Shown: positions 17,428 through 25,406 of the stretch, in pieces
Position numbering within the stretch: the first letter of the stretch is position 1
Layout: each line of letters opens with the position of its first letter
Origin: Clostridia bacterium
Lineage (GTDB): Bacteria; Bacillota; Clostridia; Christensenellales; Aristaeellaceae
Length of the DNA stretch: 64,000 nt
Direction of reading: 5' to 3'
Assembly (NCBI GenBank): GCA_017469265.1
Contig: JAFUGS010000003.1
Location: forward strand, 43,639-107,638
Translations under genes and position numbers: made by a program
The notes under the pieces: generated by a model
The model's database searches: none
What the model was told of the DNA's origin: nothing
What the model saw: the letters and a program-made list of their open reading frames with translations, nothing else

Positions 17428-17830
17428 CAGATACCCTGTCTTTATCTAAATGATTATGCCATGAAATCTGTCTCAGGTCAATTTTTTCCGGCTTTTTCTG
17501 TCTTCCTCAGCAGACAAAATCGCAGCAGCCAAAGCCGGCTGCCGCGGTAACGCAAAACGCTCATTAATCAACAAATTCCTTGCACTTGATGGGGCATGCT
17601 TCTCATAGACTCCAAAATCCCCGCTCTCATCCACAAAAATACTCAATTCCCGCATATCCGTAATCGCCTTCTATCCGTATAAAAATAGCGGGGAGTCCCC
17701 CCGCCAAGAAGGTTGGACCTGGGGCTTCCGACCAGCCCAAACCAGTATGATCAACTGGTTTTACCTAGTTAGAGTTTACACTGAAACGGCATATTAGTCA
17801 AGTGGTTTTTCGCATAATTCACTCAAAACA
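17428..17830. other. Relic-rich intergenic stretch
   Basis: About 400 bases with no intact gene. They contain the start of a DUF3800-like gene, a small hairpin (GCGGGGAGTCCCCCCGC near 17689-17705) and an AACCAG...CTGGTT stem followed by TT near 17735-17760. The right end joins the truncated alkD copy. Confidence 0.5.
17587..17655 (-). pseudogene. DUF3800-family N-terminal fragment
   Basis: The minus-strand frame begins MRELSIFVDESGDFGVYEKH, the conserved opening of DUF3800 proteins (an RNase H-like fold with the DESGD acidic motif). Homology fades after about 23 codons, and the remaining frame to 17473 is unrelated. It is the beginning of a gene whose rest has been lost. Confidence 0.55.
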
Positions 17831-18141
17831 GCCTGCTGATCGCATACCGGCCAGCAGTCCACATACGGCAGGAAGATTTCCACAGCCTTGACGCATTCAT
17901 CGAAATCTCGGATCATCGCGATCAGGAAGAAATGCACCTGGTTTTCCTCATAGTATCTGTGCGGAAGTTCCGCAAGAAACGCCTCCGCCTCTTCTGTTCC
18001 CCGGATTTCTTTCGCGATCCGTCGCAGATCAGGCGTTTTAACCCCCAGCATCGTTTCCTTTGGAATGCCGGGAACCAGTTTGCTTTGAAAATCCCTGTAC
18101 TTCTCGCTGGCGAACGCCGCAAGCCTTTCAGATATGGTCAT
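17794..18141 (-). pseudogene. Truncated second alkD copy
   Basis: The first ~104 codons repeat the AlkD-like protein at 11968-12639, starting MTISERLAAFASEKYRDFQS and ending at VDCWPVCDQ. A dozen unrelated codons and a stop follow. The C-terminal half, with the DNA-binding groove residues, is missing. It lies immediately downstream of lysS and so is probably the resident copy, interrupted by the sequence now at its left. Confidence 0.75.
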
Positions 18142-18297
18142 TTTGCGGATCCCCCTCACAGGCGCCCATTGTCAACGGATGGGCACGATCAAAAAAACGC
18201 CATCGGCGTGACTGGCTCCGATGGCGGGGTTTTATGATGCTTCATTCTGTCTATGGGACTGCCGCTGTCCGGACTCAGACGGGCTTCATGGTGGGGA
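17835..18297. repeat. Direct repeat arm B: alkD 5' part, terminator and lysS 3' tip
   Basis: Partner of 12335-13013. Homology runs from CTGATCGCATACCGG in alkD to the lysS stop region and ends after CATGGTGGG. About 5.5 kb separates the arms. Confidence 0.8.
18191..18226 (-). terminator. lysS terminator
   Basis: On the minus strand, CGCCATCGG pairs with CCGATGGCG and is followed by seven T residues (18197-18191). In repeat arm A the equivalent hairpin is altered but still pairs (CCCCGTCACCGG/CCGATGGCGGGG). Confidence 0.8.
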
Positions 18298-19756
18298 ACA
18301 GCAGCACGTCCCGGATGGCGGCGCTGTCGGTCAGCAGCATGCACATCCGGTCAATGCCGTATCCGATGCCGCCGGTGGGGGGCATGCCGATCTCCAGCGC
18401 GTTCAGGAAATCCTCATCCGTGTGGTTGGCTTCCTCATCGCCCTGGGCAAACTGCTCTTCCTGGGCGGCGAAGCGGGCCCGCTGATCGATGGGGTCGTTC
18501 AGCTCGGAGTAAGCGTTGGCCATTTCCCACCCGTTCATGAAGAATTCGAAGCGCTCCACGTAGTCCGGATCCTCGGGCTTCCGCTTGGTCAGCGGGGAAA
18601 TCTCCACCGGGTGATCCATGACGAAGGTGGGCTGAATCAGGTGCTCCTCCACATATGCTTCGAAGAAGAGATTCAGGATGTCCCCCTTCTTGTGCCGCTC
18701 TTCGTATTCGATGTGATGCTCCTTCGCGGCCTGCCGGGCTTCCTCCAGGGTGTGGATCTGGTCGAAGTCCACGCCGGAATACTGCTTCACCGCGTCCTTC
18801 ATGGTGACGCGGGCAAAGGGCTTGCCCAGATCCATCTCCACCCCGTTGTACACGATGGTGGTGGTGCCCAGGACTTCCTGCGCCACGTAGCGGTACATGT
18901 TCTCGGTCAGGTCCATCATGCCGTGGTAATCCGTATAGGCCTGATACAGTTCCATCAGGGTGAACTCCGGATTGTGCCGGGTGTCCAGGCCCTCATTCCG
19001 GAAGACGCGGCCGATTTCGTAGACCCGCTCCAGGCCGCCCACGATCAGGCGCTTCAGATACAGCTCCAGGCTGATGCGGAGGCGGAAATCCTCGTCCAGG
19101 GCGTTGAAGTGGGTCTCAAAGGGCCGGGCCGCGGCGCCGCCGGCGTTGGCCACCAGCATGGGGGTCTCCACTTCCATGAAGCCCTGGGCGTCCAGGTAGC
19201 GGCGGATAGCGCTGATGATCCGGCTGCGCTTGATGAAGGTGTCCTTGCTTTCCGGATTCATGATCAGATCCACATAGCGCTGGCGGTAGTGAAGATCCAC
19301 GTTCGTCAGCCCGTGGAACTTCTCAGGCAGGGGCTTCAGGGATTTGGACAGCAGCGTGAAGCTTTCCGCGTGCACGCTGGTCTCCCCCGTCTTCGTCTGG
19401 AAAACGGTGCCCTTGACGCCCACGATGTCGCCGATGTCGTCCTTCTTGAAGGCGGCGTAGGATTCCTCCCCGATGATGTCCCGGGCCACATAGACCTGGA
19501 TGGTCCCCTGCAGATCCTGCACATGGCAGAAGGAAGCCTTGCCCATGACGCGCTTGGACATGAGCCGGCCCGCGATGGTGACCTCCCGGCCCTCCAGCTC
19601 CGCAAAATGCTCCCGGATCTCCGCGGAGTGATGATCCGTGTCAAAGCGGCGGATCTGATAAGGATCCTTCCCCGCCGCCTGCAGCGCCTGCAGCTTCTCC
19701 CGCCGAATCTGTTCCTGTTCGCTCAGCTCCTGAGCAGTCCTGATATTCTCTGACAT
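18275..19756 (-). CDS. lysS: Lysyl-tRNA synthetase, class II
   Basis: A 493-residue enzyme. An N-terminal OB anticodon-binding domain (VTIAGRLMSKRVMGKASFCHV) precedes the class II core: motif 1 near FMEVETPMLVANAGGAAARPF, motif 2 FRNEGLDTRHNPEFTLMELY, and motif 3 PPTGGIGYGIDRMCMLLTD. It charges tRNA-Lys. The start at ATG 19756 follows TTGGAGAA; a TTG four codons upstream lies within that site. The gene sits 84 nt downstream of greA on the same strand, a pairing common in Bacillota. Its last codons are duplicated at about 12985-13013. Confidence 0.97.
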   Translation of the reverse strand: MSENIRTAQELSEQEQIRREKLQALQAAGKDPYQIRRFDTDHHSAEIREHFAELEGREVTIAGRLMSKRVMGKASFCHVQDLQGTIQVYVARDIIGEESYAAFKKDDIGDIVGVKGTVFQTKTGETSVHAESFTLLSKSLKPLPEKFHGLTNVDLHYRQRYVDLIMNPESKDTFIKRSRIISAIRRYLDAQGFMEVETPMLVANAGGAAARPFETHFNALDEDFRLRISLELYLKRLIVGGLERVYEIGRVFRNEGLDTRHNPEFTLMELYQAYTDYHGMMDLTENMYRYVAQEVLGTTTIVYNGVEMDLGKPFARVTMKDAVKQYSGVDFDQIHTLEEARQAAKEHHIEYEERHKKGDILNLFFEAYVEEHLIQPTFVMDHPVEISPLTKRKPEDPDYVERFEFFMNGWEMANAYSELNDPIDQRARFAAQEEQFAQGDEEANHTDEDFLNALEIGMPPTGGIGYGIDRMCMLLTDSAAIRDVLLFPTMKPV

Positions 19757-19840
19757 CGATTTCTCCAACTGTTCTTTTCTTTGATCGCCCCGGCCTTCGC
19801 CGGGGCGTCCCGCATCCGGAGGGCGCGCCTCCGGGAATGG

Positions 19841-20323
19841 TTAAATCTTGCGGATGCCCATCACCTTGTAGCGCAGGGTGCCGGCGGGAACAACGATGGA
19901 AACGGTCTGATTCTTCTTCGCGTTCAGCAGGCCCTCGCCCACCGGGCTTTCCACGGAGATCTTGTTTTCGAAGGGATCGGCTTCATTGGCGCCCACGATG
20001 GCGTACTCCACGACCTCGCCCTCGTCCATGTCCTTGACCTTCACGATGGTGCCGATGGAAACCTTGTCGGTGGTGATCTCATCGTCCGCCACCACGGTAG
20101 CCGTCCGGATGGTGGCCTGCAGGCGGGTGATCTCCGCCTCCACCTTGGCCTGCTCCTTCTTGGCCTCGTCATACTCCGCGTTTTCACTCAGGTCCCCAAA
20201 GCCGCGGGCGATGGCAATCTGCTCGCTGACCTCATTCCGCCGGACGGAAATCAGGTAATCCAGCTGTTCCTCCAGCTTCTTTTTGCCGCTTTCGGTCAAG
20301 ATCGTTGTTTTCTCTTCCGCCAT
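19841..20323 (-). CDS. greA: Transcription elongation factor GreA
   Basis: A 160-residue factor with an N-terminal antiparallel coiled coil bearing the acidic tip (GFGDLSENAEYDEAKKEQ) and a C-terminal FKBP-like domain (NPVGEGLL-type PVGEGLLNAKKNQ). It enters the RNA polymerase secondary channel and stimulates transcript cleavage in backtracked complexes. ATG 20323 (MAEEKTTIL) follows GGAG at normal spacing; 11 upstream in-frame codons are open but unlikely. A strong promoter lies at 20410-20438. Confidence 0.96.
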   Translation of the reverse strand: MAEEKTTILTESGKKKLEEQLDYLISVRRNEVSEQIAIARGFGDLSENAEYDEAKKEQAKVEAEITRLQATIRTATVVADDEITTDKVSIGTIVKVKDMDEGEVVEYAIVGANEADPFENKISVESPVGEGLLNAKKNQTVSIVVPAGTLRYKVMGIRKI

Positions 20324-20409
20324 GATGATCCACTCCATTTCATAATCAAGGCGCACCTGGCCGCGGTCGCGGAAGGTGCGCTCAAATATCCCTCTTCAGG
20401 ACGGGTTGC

Positions 20410-20438
20410 ATTATACCGGGTAAACCCTTATATGTCAA
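20410..20438 (-). promoter_or_regulatory. Promoter for greA-lysS
   Basis: On the minus strand, consensus TTGACA at 20438-20433, a 17-nt spacer, then TATAAT at 20415-20410. Confidence 0.85.
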
Positions 20439-20444
20439 GGGGTT

Positions 20445-21155
20445 CTACTTATTCTTCAGCCGTTTGTCGGTCTTTCTGGCCAGCCAGGTGCCGAAGGACT
20501 GAATCACCTGGGTGATCAGCACCAGCACGATCACCGCCAGATACAGCACCGCGTAGCGGTACCGCTGATAGCCGTAGGCCAGGGCCAGCTTGCCCAGGCC
20601 GCCGCCGCCCACCGCGCCGCTCATAGCCGTATAGCCCATGATGGTTGTAATGGCCAGGGTGAAATTGGTGATCAGGCTCGGCACGCTTTCCGGCAGCATC
20701 ACCCGGCAGATGACCTGCATCGGGGTGGCGCCCATGGCCTGGGCGGTCTCAATGATGTTGGGGTTCACTTCCCGCAGGCTGCTTTCCACCAGCCGCGCGA
20801 TGAAGGGGAAGGCGGCGATGGCCAGGGGAACGATGGAAGCCACCGTCCCCACGGAGGTACCCACGATCACCCGGGTCAGGGGGATGACCATCACCATCAG
20901 GATGATGAAGGGCACCGAACGCAGCAGGTTGATCAGCACGTTCAGGAAGCTCATGAGCGGGCCGGGCAGGGGGCGGATGCCCTTCTTCTCCCCGGTGACC
21001 AGGATGATGCCCAGGGGCAGCCCCAGCAGAATGGCGAAGAAGGTCGCCACCAGGGTGGAATAGACCGTTTCCCAGACCGCAAAGGGAAACTCGTTCAGCA
21101 GACAGGTCCAGGCTTCCTGCAGTCTTTCCGGGGTAAACGCGCTTGTGAAATTCAT
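20445..21155 (-). CDS. metI: Methionine ABC transporter permease
   Basis: A 236-residue inner-membrane permease with five or six helices. Family segments are ETVYSTLVATFFAILLGLPLG, LRSVPFIILMVMVIPLTR, the ATPase-coupling loop EVNPNIIETAQAMGATPMQV, and TIMGYTAMSGAVGGGGLG. It forms the MetNI translocator for methionine uptake. Its ATG overlaps the metN stop by ATGA, so it is translationally coupled to metN. Confidence 0.95.
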   Translation of the reverse strand: MNFTSAFTPERLQEAWTCLLNEFPFAVWETVYSTLVATFFAILLGLPLGIILVTGEKKGIRPLPGPLMSFLNVLINLLRSVPFIILMVMVIPLTRVIVGTSVGTVASIVPLAIAAFPFIARLVESSLREVNPNIIETAQAMGATPMQVICRVMLPESVPSLITNFTLAITTIMGYTAMSGAVGGGGLGKLALAYGYQRYRYAVLYLAVIVLVLITQVIQSFGTWLARKTDKRLKNK

Positions 21156-22180
21156 GCCCTGGCCCCCTCTCCGGTGTACTCAGCTTCCACCTGCACAATG
21201 ATGTCCGGAATCGCGTTCAGATAGGACACGATTTTCGCCATATCCTCCGGGGATCCGGGCACATCCAGCAGCATATAGCCATACGCGTTTCCTCCCACCG
21301 TCCGCGTGGACGCGCCGACGATGCTGGGCAGGATCCCGGTCTGGACTGCCATCTTCGCGATCAGGGGCTCCTGGGAGGGCTGTTTCCCGTTGAAAATGAT
21401 GCGGATCCGCTGCCCGCTGTCGGAGAGCAGGTTCTCGTTGTCCGCCATCTCCGGATAAATCAGGTTCCGGCTGGCCCGGGTCTTCGGGTTGGAGAACACC
21501 TCGCTGACTTCCCCTTCCTCCACCACTTCCCCGTTCTCCAGGATGGCGACCTTGCTGCAGATCTCCTGCACCACGCTCATCTGGTGGGTAATCACAATGA
21601 CCGTGATTTTCATTTTCCGGTTGATATCCCGGATCAGCTCCAGAATCGCGTGGGTGGTTTTGGGGTCCAGGGCCGAGGTGGCCTCGTCGCACAGCAGCAC
21701 CGAGGGCTCCGTCGCCAGGGCCCGGGCGATGGCGATCCGCTGCTGCTGGCCGCCGGACAGCTGCGCGGGATAGGAATTGGCCTTATCCGGCAGGTCCACC
21801 AGCTCCAGCAGCTCCCTGGCCTTCTTTTTCGCCTCCGCGTCCGGCACGCCGGCCAGCTTCAGCGGCAGCATGATGTTCTGCAGGCAGGTGCGCTGCATCA
21901 GCAGGTTGAAGCTCTGAAAAATCATGGTGACCTTCCGTCGCATCTCCCGCAGCTGCTTTTCCTTCAGGGTGCCCAGATCCTGCCCGTCCAGCAGCACCGT
22001 CCCCTCCGTGGGGCGCTCCAGCATGTTGATACAGCGGACCAGGGTGCTCTTCCCGGCGCCGCTCATGCCGATGATCCCGTAAATATCCCCATCATGGATC
22101 GTCAGATTGATATGTCGAAGCGCGTCCACCGGCCCGTCCAGGGTCGTAAAATGCTTCGACAGATTTCTCAGCTCGATCAT
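21152..22180 (-). CDS. metN: Methionine ABC transporter ATP-binding protein
   Basis: A 342-residue ATPase with Walker A GMSGAGKST, signature LSGGQQQR and Walker B VLLCDEATSALDP. It has a C-terminal NIL/ACT-like domain (from about residue 265) of the kind that binds methionine and mediates trans-inhibition in MetN. The KMKITVIVITHQMSVVQEIC segment is also MetN-like. GGAGGAG precedes ATG 22180. It lies 130 nt downstream of metQ with a terminator hairpin between, so metNI may be expressed by partial readthrough from the metQ promoter. Confidence 0.95.
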   Translation of the reverse strand: MIELRNLSKHFTTLDGPVDALRHINLTIHDGDIYGIIGMSGAGKSTLVRCINMLERPTEGTVLLDGQDLGTLKEKQLREMRRKVTMIFQSFNLLMQRTCLQNIMLPLKLAGVPDAEAKKKARELLELVDLPDKANSYPAQLSGGQQQRIAIARALATEPSVLLCDEATSALDPKTTHAILELIRDINRKMKITVIVITHQMSVVQEICSKVAILENGEVVEEGEVSEVFSNPKTRASRNLIYPEMADNENLLSDSGQRIRIIFNGKQPSQEPLIAKMAVQTGILPSIVGASTRTVGGNAYGYMLLDVPGSPEDMAKIVSYLNAIPDIIVQVEAEYTGEGARA

Positions 22181-22255
22181 GCCTTCTCCTCCATCCCGTC
22201 CTTTGTTGGAACCGGTCCGCGCCTATTATATCCGTCCGCGGGGAAAAGCGCAATC

Positions 22256-22292
22256 AAAAAAAGGGGACCGGATGCATCCCATCCGGTCCTCC
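22256..22292 (-). terminator. Terminator/attenuator between metQ and metN
   Basis: On the minus strand, GGACCGGATG pairs with CATCCGGTCC and is followed by CC and seven T residues. It lies 20-50 nt past the metQ stop and upstream of metN. Confidence 0.8.
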
Positions 22293-22310
22293 CTGGTTTT
22301 TTTGATCGGT

Positions 22311-23141
22311 TTACTGGATGCCCAGCAGGCTCAGATCAGCGCTCTTGCCCGCGTACAGGCCCATGGGCTCCACATGGACGCCCGCAATGGTGGTCAGGTT
22401 GGTGCCATTTTCCTCGTTGAAGTTCTCCTGATAGGGGGCGTGGGCGAAGAAGTTGGCGAAGGCGTCACCGGCGTCCACGATGGTGTTCGGGGTGATGTAA
22501 TCATCCACGACGGTGTACTCCAGGGTGATGTCCTTGGCCGCCAGGATTTCCTTGGCGATGTCCAGCACGTAGCTGTGGGGATCCAGGGTGCAGACCACCT
22601 TGATGGTGCTGCCCTTCAGGGCTTCGTAATCCACGTCGGGATCATAGCCGTCCGTGGGATTGTCGATGGTGGCGATGGCGCCGTTGGTGTAGGTAGAGAA
22701 GAAGTCCACCACCTGCTGGCTCAGCACCGCGGCGGCCAGGGCCTTGGCTTCAGGGGTGTCCGCGTTCTCGGCCTTGACGGAGACCACGTTCACATAGGGG
22801 CTCTCGCTGTTCTCAAACAGCAGGGCCTTGTCCAGGATGCCGGCCGCCAGCGCGTAGTTGCCGTTGATGATGCCGAAATCCACGTCCAGGAGCACGTTGG
22901 GCACCATGGCCGCTTCCACTTCCTGGAACTCGATGCCCAGGGGGTTTTCAATGATGTCCGCCTTGGTGGCGGTGATGCCCGCTTCCTCGTTCAGGGTGAT
23001 CACGCCGTTGGCCTGCAGCAGCAGCAGGGCACGGCCCTCGTTCGTCGCGTCATTGGGCAGCGCGATGGTCAGCGCCAGGGCGCTTCCGAGCCCGCACACC
23101 AGCAGAGCCACAACACACAGCAGAGCAGCAAACTTCTTCAT
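22311..23141 (-). CDS. metQ: MetQ/NlpA-type methionine-binding protein with permuted domain order
   Basis: 276 residues with an N-terminal signal segment (1-23). Family motifs are all present but in rotated order. First comes the usually C-terminal block: IALPNDATNEGRALLLL (26-42) and ESPYVN (113-118). Then, after a linker near 160-178, comes the usually N-terminal block: IKVVCTLDPHSYVLDIAKEI (180-199), NFFAHAPYQENFN (230-242) and GVHVEPMGLY (255-264). This looks like a circular permutation with new termini before PNDATNEGR. No canonical lipobox is seen (LLVCG has Val before Cys), so membrane attachment is uncertain. GGAGG precedes ATG 23141; 72 upstream open codons cross the promoter and are non-coding. 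Confidence 0.85.
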   Translation of the reverse strand: MKKFAALLCVVALLVCGLGSALALTIALPNDATNEGRALLLLQANGVITLNEEAGITATKADIIENPLGIEFQEVEAAMVPNVLLDVDFGIINGNYALAAGILDKALLFENSESPYVNVVSVKAENADTPEAKALAAAVLSQQVVDFFSTYTNGAIATIDNPTDGYDPDVDYEALKGSTIKVVCTLDPHSYVLDIAKEILAAKDITLEYTVVDDYITPNTIVDAGDAFANFFAHAPYQENFNEENGTNLTTIAGVHVEPMGLYAGKSADLSLLGIQ

Positions 23142-23184
23142 CTTTCTTTCCTCCTTATGCTTGACCGTTTCATGGGATAATGGC

Positions 23185-23213
23185 AGTATAGCCTCTTTCC
23201 GGCCGGATTGCAA
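23185..23213 (-). promoter_or_regulatory. Promoter for metQ
   Basis: On the minus strand, TTGCAA at 23213-23208, a 17-nt spacer, then TATACT at 23190-23185. No SAM-I or T-box leader was recognised between it and metQ. The leader is only about 37 nt. Confidence 0.75.
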
Positions 23214-23358
23214 TCCGCGCGGCCGGGGAAAACAATCGAAAAACAACCGCGTCACATTCGGTTTCTGCTCAGCAGCACGGCGATGCGGCGGCGGATTTTT
23301 CCGGTTTCCCTCATGGCTGAGCCCCCTCTCTCCTTCGGATTGGGGCCATGATAGCACG

Positions 23359-23387
23359 AAAAAAAGCCCTTGTCCAATACAAGGGCT
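23359..23387 (-). terminator. Terminator of the rnz-uvrB-small gene operon
   Basis: On the minus strand, AGCCCTTG pairs with CAAGGGCT and is followed by seven T residues. It is about 80 nt past the stop of the 54-aa gene. Confidence 0.8.
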
Positions 23388-23466
23388 GAATGGTTTGTCA
23401 TAGGCGCAGTCTATGACTTCGCGTCTGCCGCGGCCGCCGGACTTTTCCTCAGGGCCCGGGGATGGA

Positions 23467-23631
23467 TTACCCCTGGTTTCTCAGCATTTTGAGCACGGTT
23501 TCCACCAGTTCGCCCACGGTGCCCGCCTTCCGGATCATCAGCTTGATGGCTTCCTTCTCCAGGAAGGTGATCTGATGGTTCTGATTTTTGTCAAACCAGT
23601 CCGTCAGCAGCTGGATGTCTTCCTTCGTCAT
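23467..23631 (-). CDS. Small hypothetical protein (54 aa), last gene of rnz-uvrB operon
   Basis: ATG 23631 overlaps the metallophosphoesterase stop (ATGA), and the frame runs 54 codons to TAA at 23469-23467. The protein is helical and charged: MTKEDIQLLTDWFDKNQ, then ITFLEKEAIKLMIRK, ending LKMLRNQG. The tight coupling argues that it is translated. No family is recognised, and no membrane segment is visible. Confidence 0.65.
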   Translation of the reverse strand: MTKEDIQLLTDWFDKNQNHQITFLEKEAIKLMIRKAGTVGELVETVLKMLRNQG

Positions 23632-24335
23632 GTTCCTTCCTCCTCCGGTTCCAGATGCAGGATAATCAGCTCACAGGGATTGTTGATCCGCGGAAAGCGG
23701 GCGCCGTTGGTCATGCCCCGGGAAATCATCATCCGGCCCCCGTCATGCAGGCCGTGGGTCAGCTTCGGAAAGAAGCCCTGCCCCGGCGCGTAAAGGCCCT
23801 GCCCACGGATCTGAATCTGCCCGCCGTGGGCGTGCCCGCAGATGGTGAAGTCAATGTCCCTCCCCCGGACGTAGTCCCGCCACATCTCCGGATGGTGGCA
23901 CATCAGCAGCCTGTACCCCTGCTCCCGCTCAAAGGCATCCAGGAAATCCCGGTTCGCCAGGCCGTAAGGCTGGCTGGACAGGCCCCCGATACGGATGCCC
24001 TCAAAATCAACGCTGGCGTCATCCAGCAGGGTTACCTCGCTGTCCGCCACCAGGCGCATCCATTCCTCCCGGTAGGCGCATTTCCGCTCATGGTTCCCCA
24101 GGGAATAGAACACCGGCGCGGCCTTTGGCGCCTCCCGCAGGAAGCGGGCCGCTTCCCGGTACTGCCTCCGGTGCCGGTTCACCAGGTCCCCGGGCACCAG
24201 GATGGCGTCCGCTGCCGCCAGGTCCGGCATCACGTCGTCAAAGGGCGCCGTATGCAGATCCGCGGCCACGGCCAGGGTCAGCTTCCGGGGAATCTTCGGG
24301 CTCCGCAGGGTGTGATGCACCCGGATCCGCGTCAT
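23628..24335 (-). CDS. Calcineurin-like metallophosphoesterase
   Basis: A 235-residue phosphoesterase with metal-binding motifs: VAADLHTA (DxH), VPGDLVNR (GD), LGNHE (GNHE), LMCHHPE and ICGHAHGGQ (GHxH). The arrangement resembles the YkuE/YaeI-type group, whose members act on membrane lipids or other phosphoesters; the substrate here is unknown. ATG 24335 overlaps the previous gene's stop and its own stop overlaps the next start, so it sits inside a chain of coupled genes. It has no signal peptide but follows two membrane-protein genes. Confidence 0.85.
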   Translation of the reverse strand: MTRIRVHHTLRSPKIPRKLTLAVAADLHTAPFDDVMPDLAAADAILVPGDLVNRHRRQYREAARFLREAPKAAPVFYSLGNHERKCAYREEWMRLVADSEVTLLDDASVDFEGIRIGGLSSQPYGLANRDFLDAFEREQGYRLLMCHHPEMWRDYVRGRDIDFTICGHAHGGQIQIRGQGLYAPGQGFFPKLTHGLHDGGRMMISRGMTNGARFPRINNPCELIILHLEPEEEGT

Positions 24336-25213
24336 GCGGCCCTCCGCCGGGTCCGCGCGGCCCAGGCCATGAGCAGCCCGCCCAGGATCAGCGCCGCCGC
24401 GGCGGCCCCCATGACCTCCAGGCTGAGAATCCGGGCCAGATGGCTGTACTGCGCCTCCAGCGCCTGGGAGGCCTCCCCGATCATGCCCCGCAGGTTCATG
24501 GTTTTCATCAGGATCAGCGTCAGCAGCATCAGCAGTCCGCAGCCGGACAGGGCGCCGCCAATATACTGGCCCGCGGTCTGAATCTTCCGGCTCATCATCA
24601 GGGCGATCAGGCCCGCCAGCAGCAGGCTGGCCAGGCCGCAGACCAGGGGAACCTGGCGCAGCAGCTCCATGGCCTGGGGCAGGTTGACGGATCCCCTGAC
24701 CCGCTGCAGGCCGGCGTTCACCAGCTGATCCCGGAACAGGACCGCCGTTTTCCGGACCGTCTCGCTGATCCGGTTTTCGATGGTCTCCAGGGTGTTGTTC
24801 ACCATCAGGGGATTCAGTCCCTCCATGAAGGCGGTATCCGCCCGCAGGATTTCCTGTACATCGGCCGTGAAGACCGGCGCGTCCGTCATCTCTCCCGTGG
24901 CGAACAGCCCGGTCCACCAGGCTGTCACCTGGCGGTCCAGCGCCTCCACCTGCTCCCTGGTCACCGCTTCCGCCACCGGCTCCGCGGAAAAACCGTATTC
25001 CGCCCCCAGGGCGTCCACGCCCTCACGGATCCGCTTCATCTGCAGATCCACCGCGCTCCGGTCCAGGGACACCCGCTCATGCAGGCTCACGGAGGTCAGC
25101 CCGCGCAGGCCGAACAGACCCAGCTGCGTCCCCCAGAGGGTCACCGTCAGCAACACCGCCAGCAGCGCCGCGGGGATGTGCCACGCCCCCGCGGGCATTT
25201 TCACTTTGCTCAT
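24332..25213 (-). CDS. Uncharacterised membrane protein with large extracytoplasmic loop
   Basis: A 293-residue protein with one N-terminal helix (about 13-33). A ~150-residue hydrophilic, mostly helical region follows (for example EQVEALDRQVTAWWTGLFATG), then three helices near 189-207, 218-238 and 266-288, and a basic tail (AARTRRRAA). I recognise no domain family. Both ends overlap neighbouring genes by ATGA, tying it to the 49-aa membrane peptide upstream and the metallophosphoesterase downstream. Confidence 0.75.
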   Translation of the reverse strand: MSKVKMPAGAWHIPAALLAVLLTVTLWGTQLGLFGLRGLTSVSLHERVSLDRSAVDLQMKRIREGVDALGAEYGFSAEPVAEAVTREQVEALDRQVTAWWTGLFATGEMTDAPVFTADVQEILRADTAFMEGLNPLMVNNTLETIENRISETVRKTAVLFRDQLVNAGLQRVRGSVNLPQAMELLRQVPLVCGLASLLLAGLIALMMSRKIQTAGQYIGGALSGCGLLMLLTLILMKTMNLRGMIGEASQALEAQYSHLARILSLEVMGAAAAALILGGLLMAWAARTRRRAA

Positions 25214-25359
25214 TTGATCACCGCCAGTTTGATCGCCACATGGATCAGATTTTGAAGGGTTTCGCCGTACCGGATGGCGGCGAAGGCCAGCGCCGCCGCC
25301 ATGGGCAGCGCCAGCAGAATGGGGGTCAGGATCATCCAGGGGCCCTGTTTCCGTTTCAT
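25210..25359 (-). CDS. Small membrane peptide (49 aa)
   Basis: ATG 25359 follows GGAG. The frame encodes a basic start (MKRKQGPW), one strongly hydrophobic helix (MILTPILLALPMAAALAF) and an amphipathic tail ending AVIK. Its stop overlaps the next gene's start (ATGA). It is probably a single-pass membrane peptide working with the adjacent 293-residue membrane protein. It lies 47 nt downstream of uvrB with no terminator between. Confidence 0.65.
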   Translation of the reverse strand: MKRKQGPWMILTPILLALPMAAALAFAAIRYGETLQNLIHVAIKLAVIK

Positions 25360-25406
25360 GGGTTTCTTCGCTCCTTCTTTGGCCGGGGCCGCTCGCCGCG
25401 GCCGGC

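Noticed and set aside
18275-19756. LysS as a duplicate or truncated gene because its tip is repeated
   Set aside because: All class II motifs and both termini are intact here. Only the last ~10 codons are copied at 13 kb.
19788-19807. Terminator between greA and lysS
   Set aside because: The CCCCGGC/GCCGGGG hairpin has no T-run on the minus strand, so co-transcription seems likely.
23142-23400. SAM or T-box riboswitch upstream of metQ
   Set aside because: The promoter lies only about 37 nt from the start codon region, and no S-box or T-box core motifs were seen.
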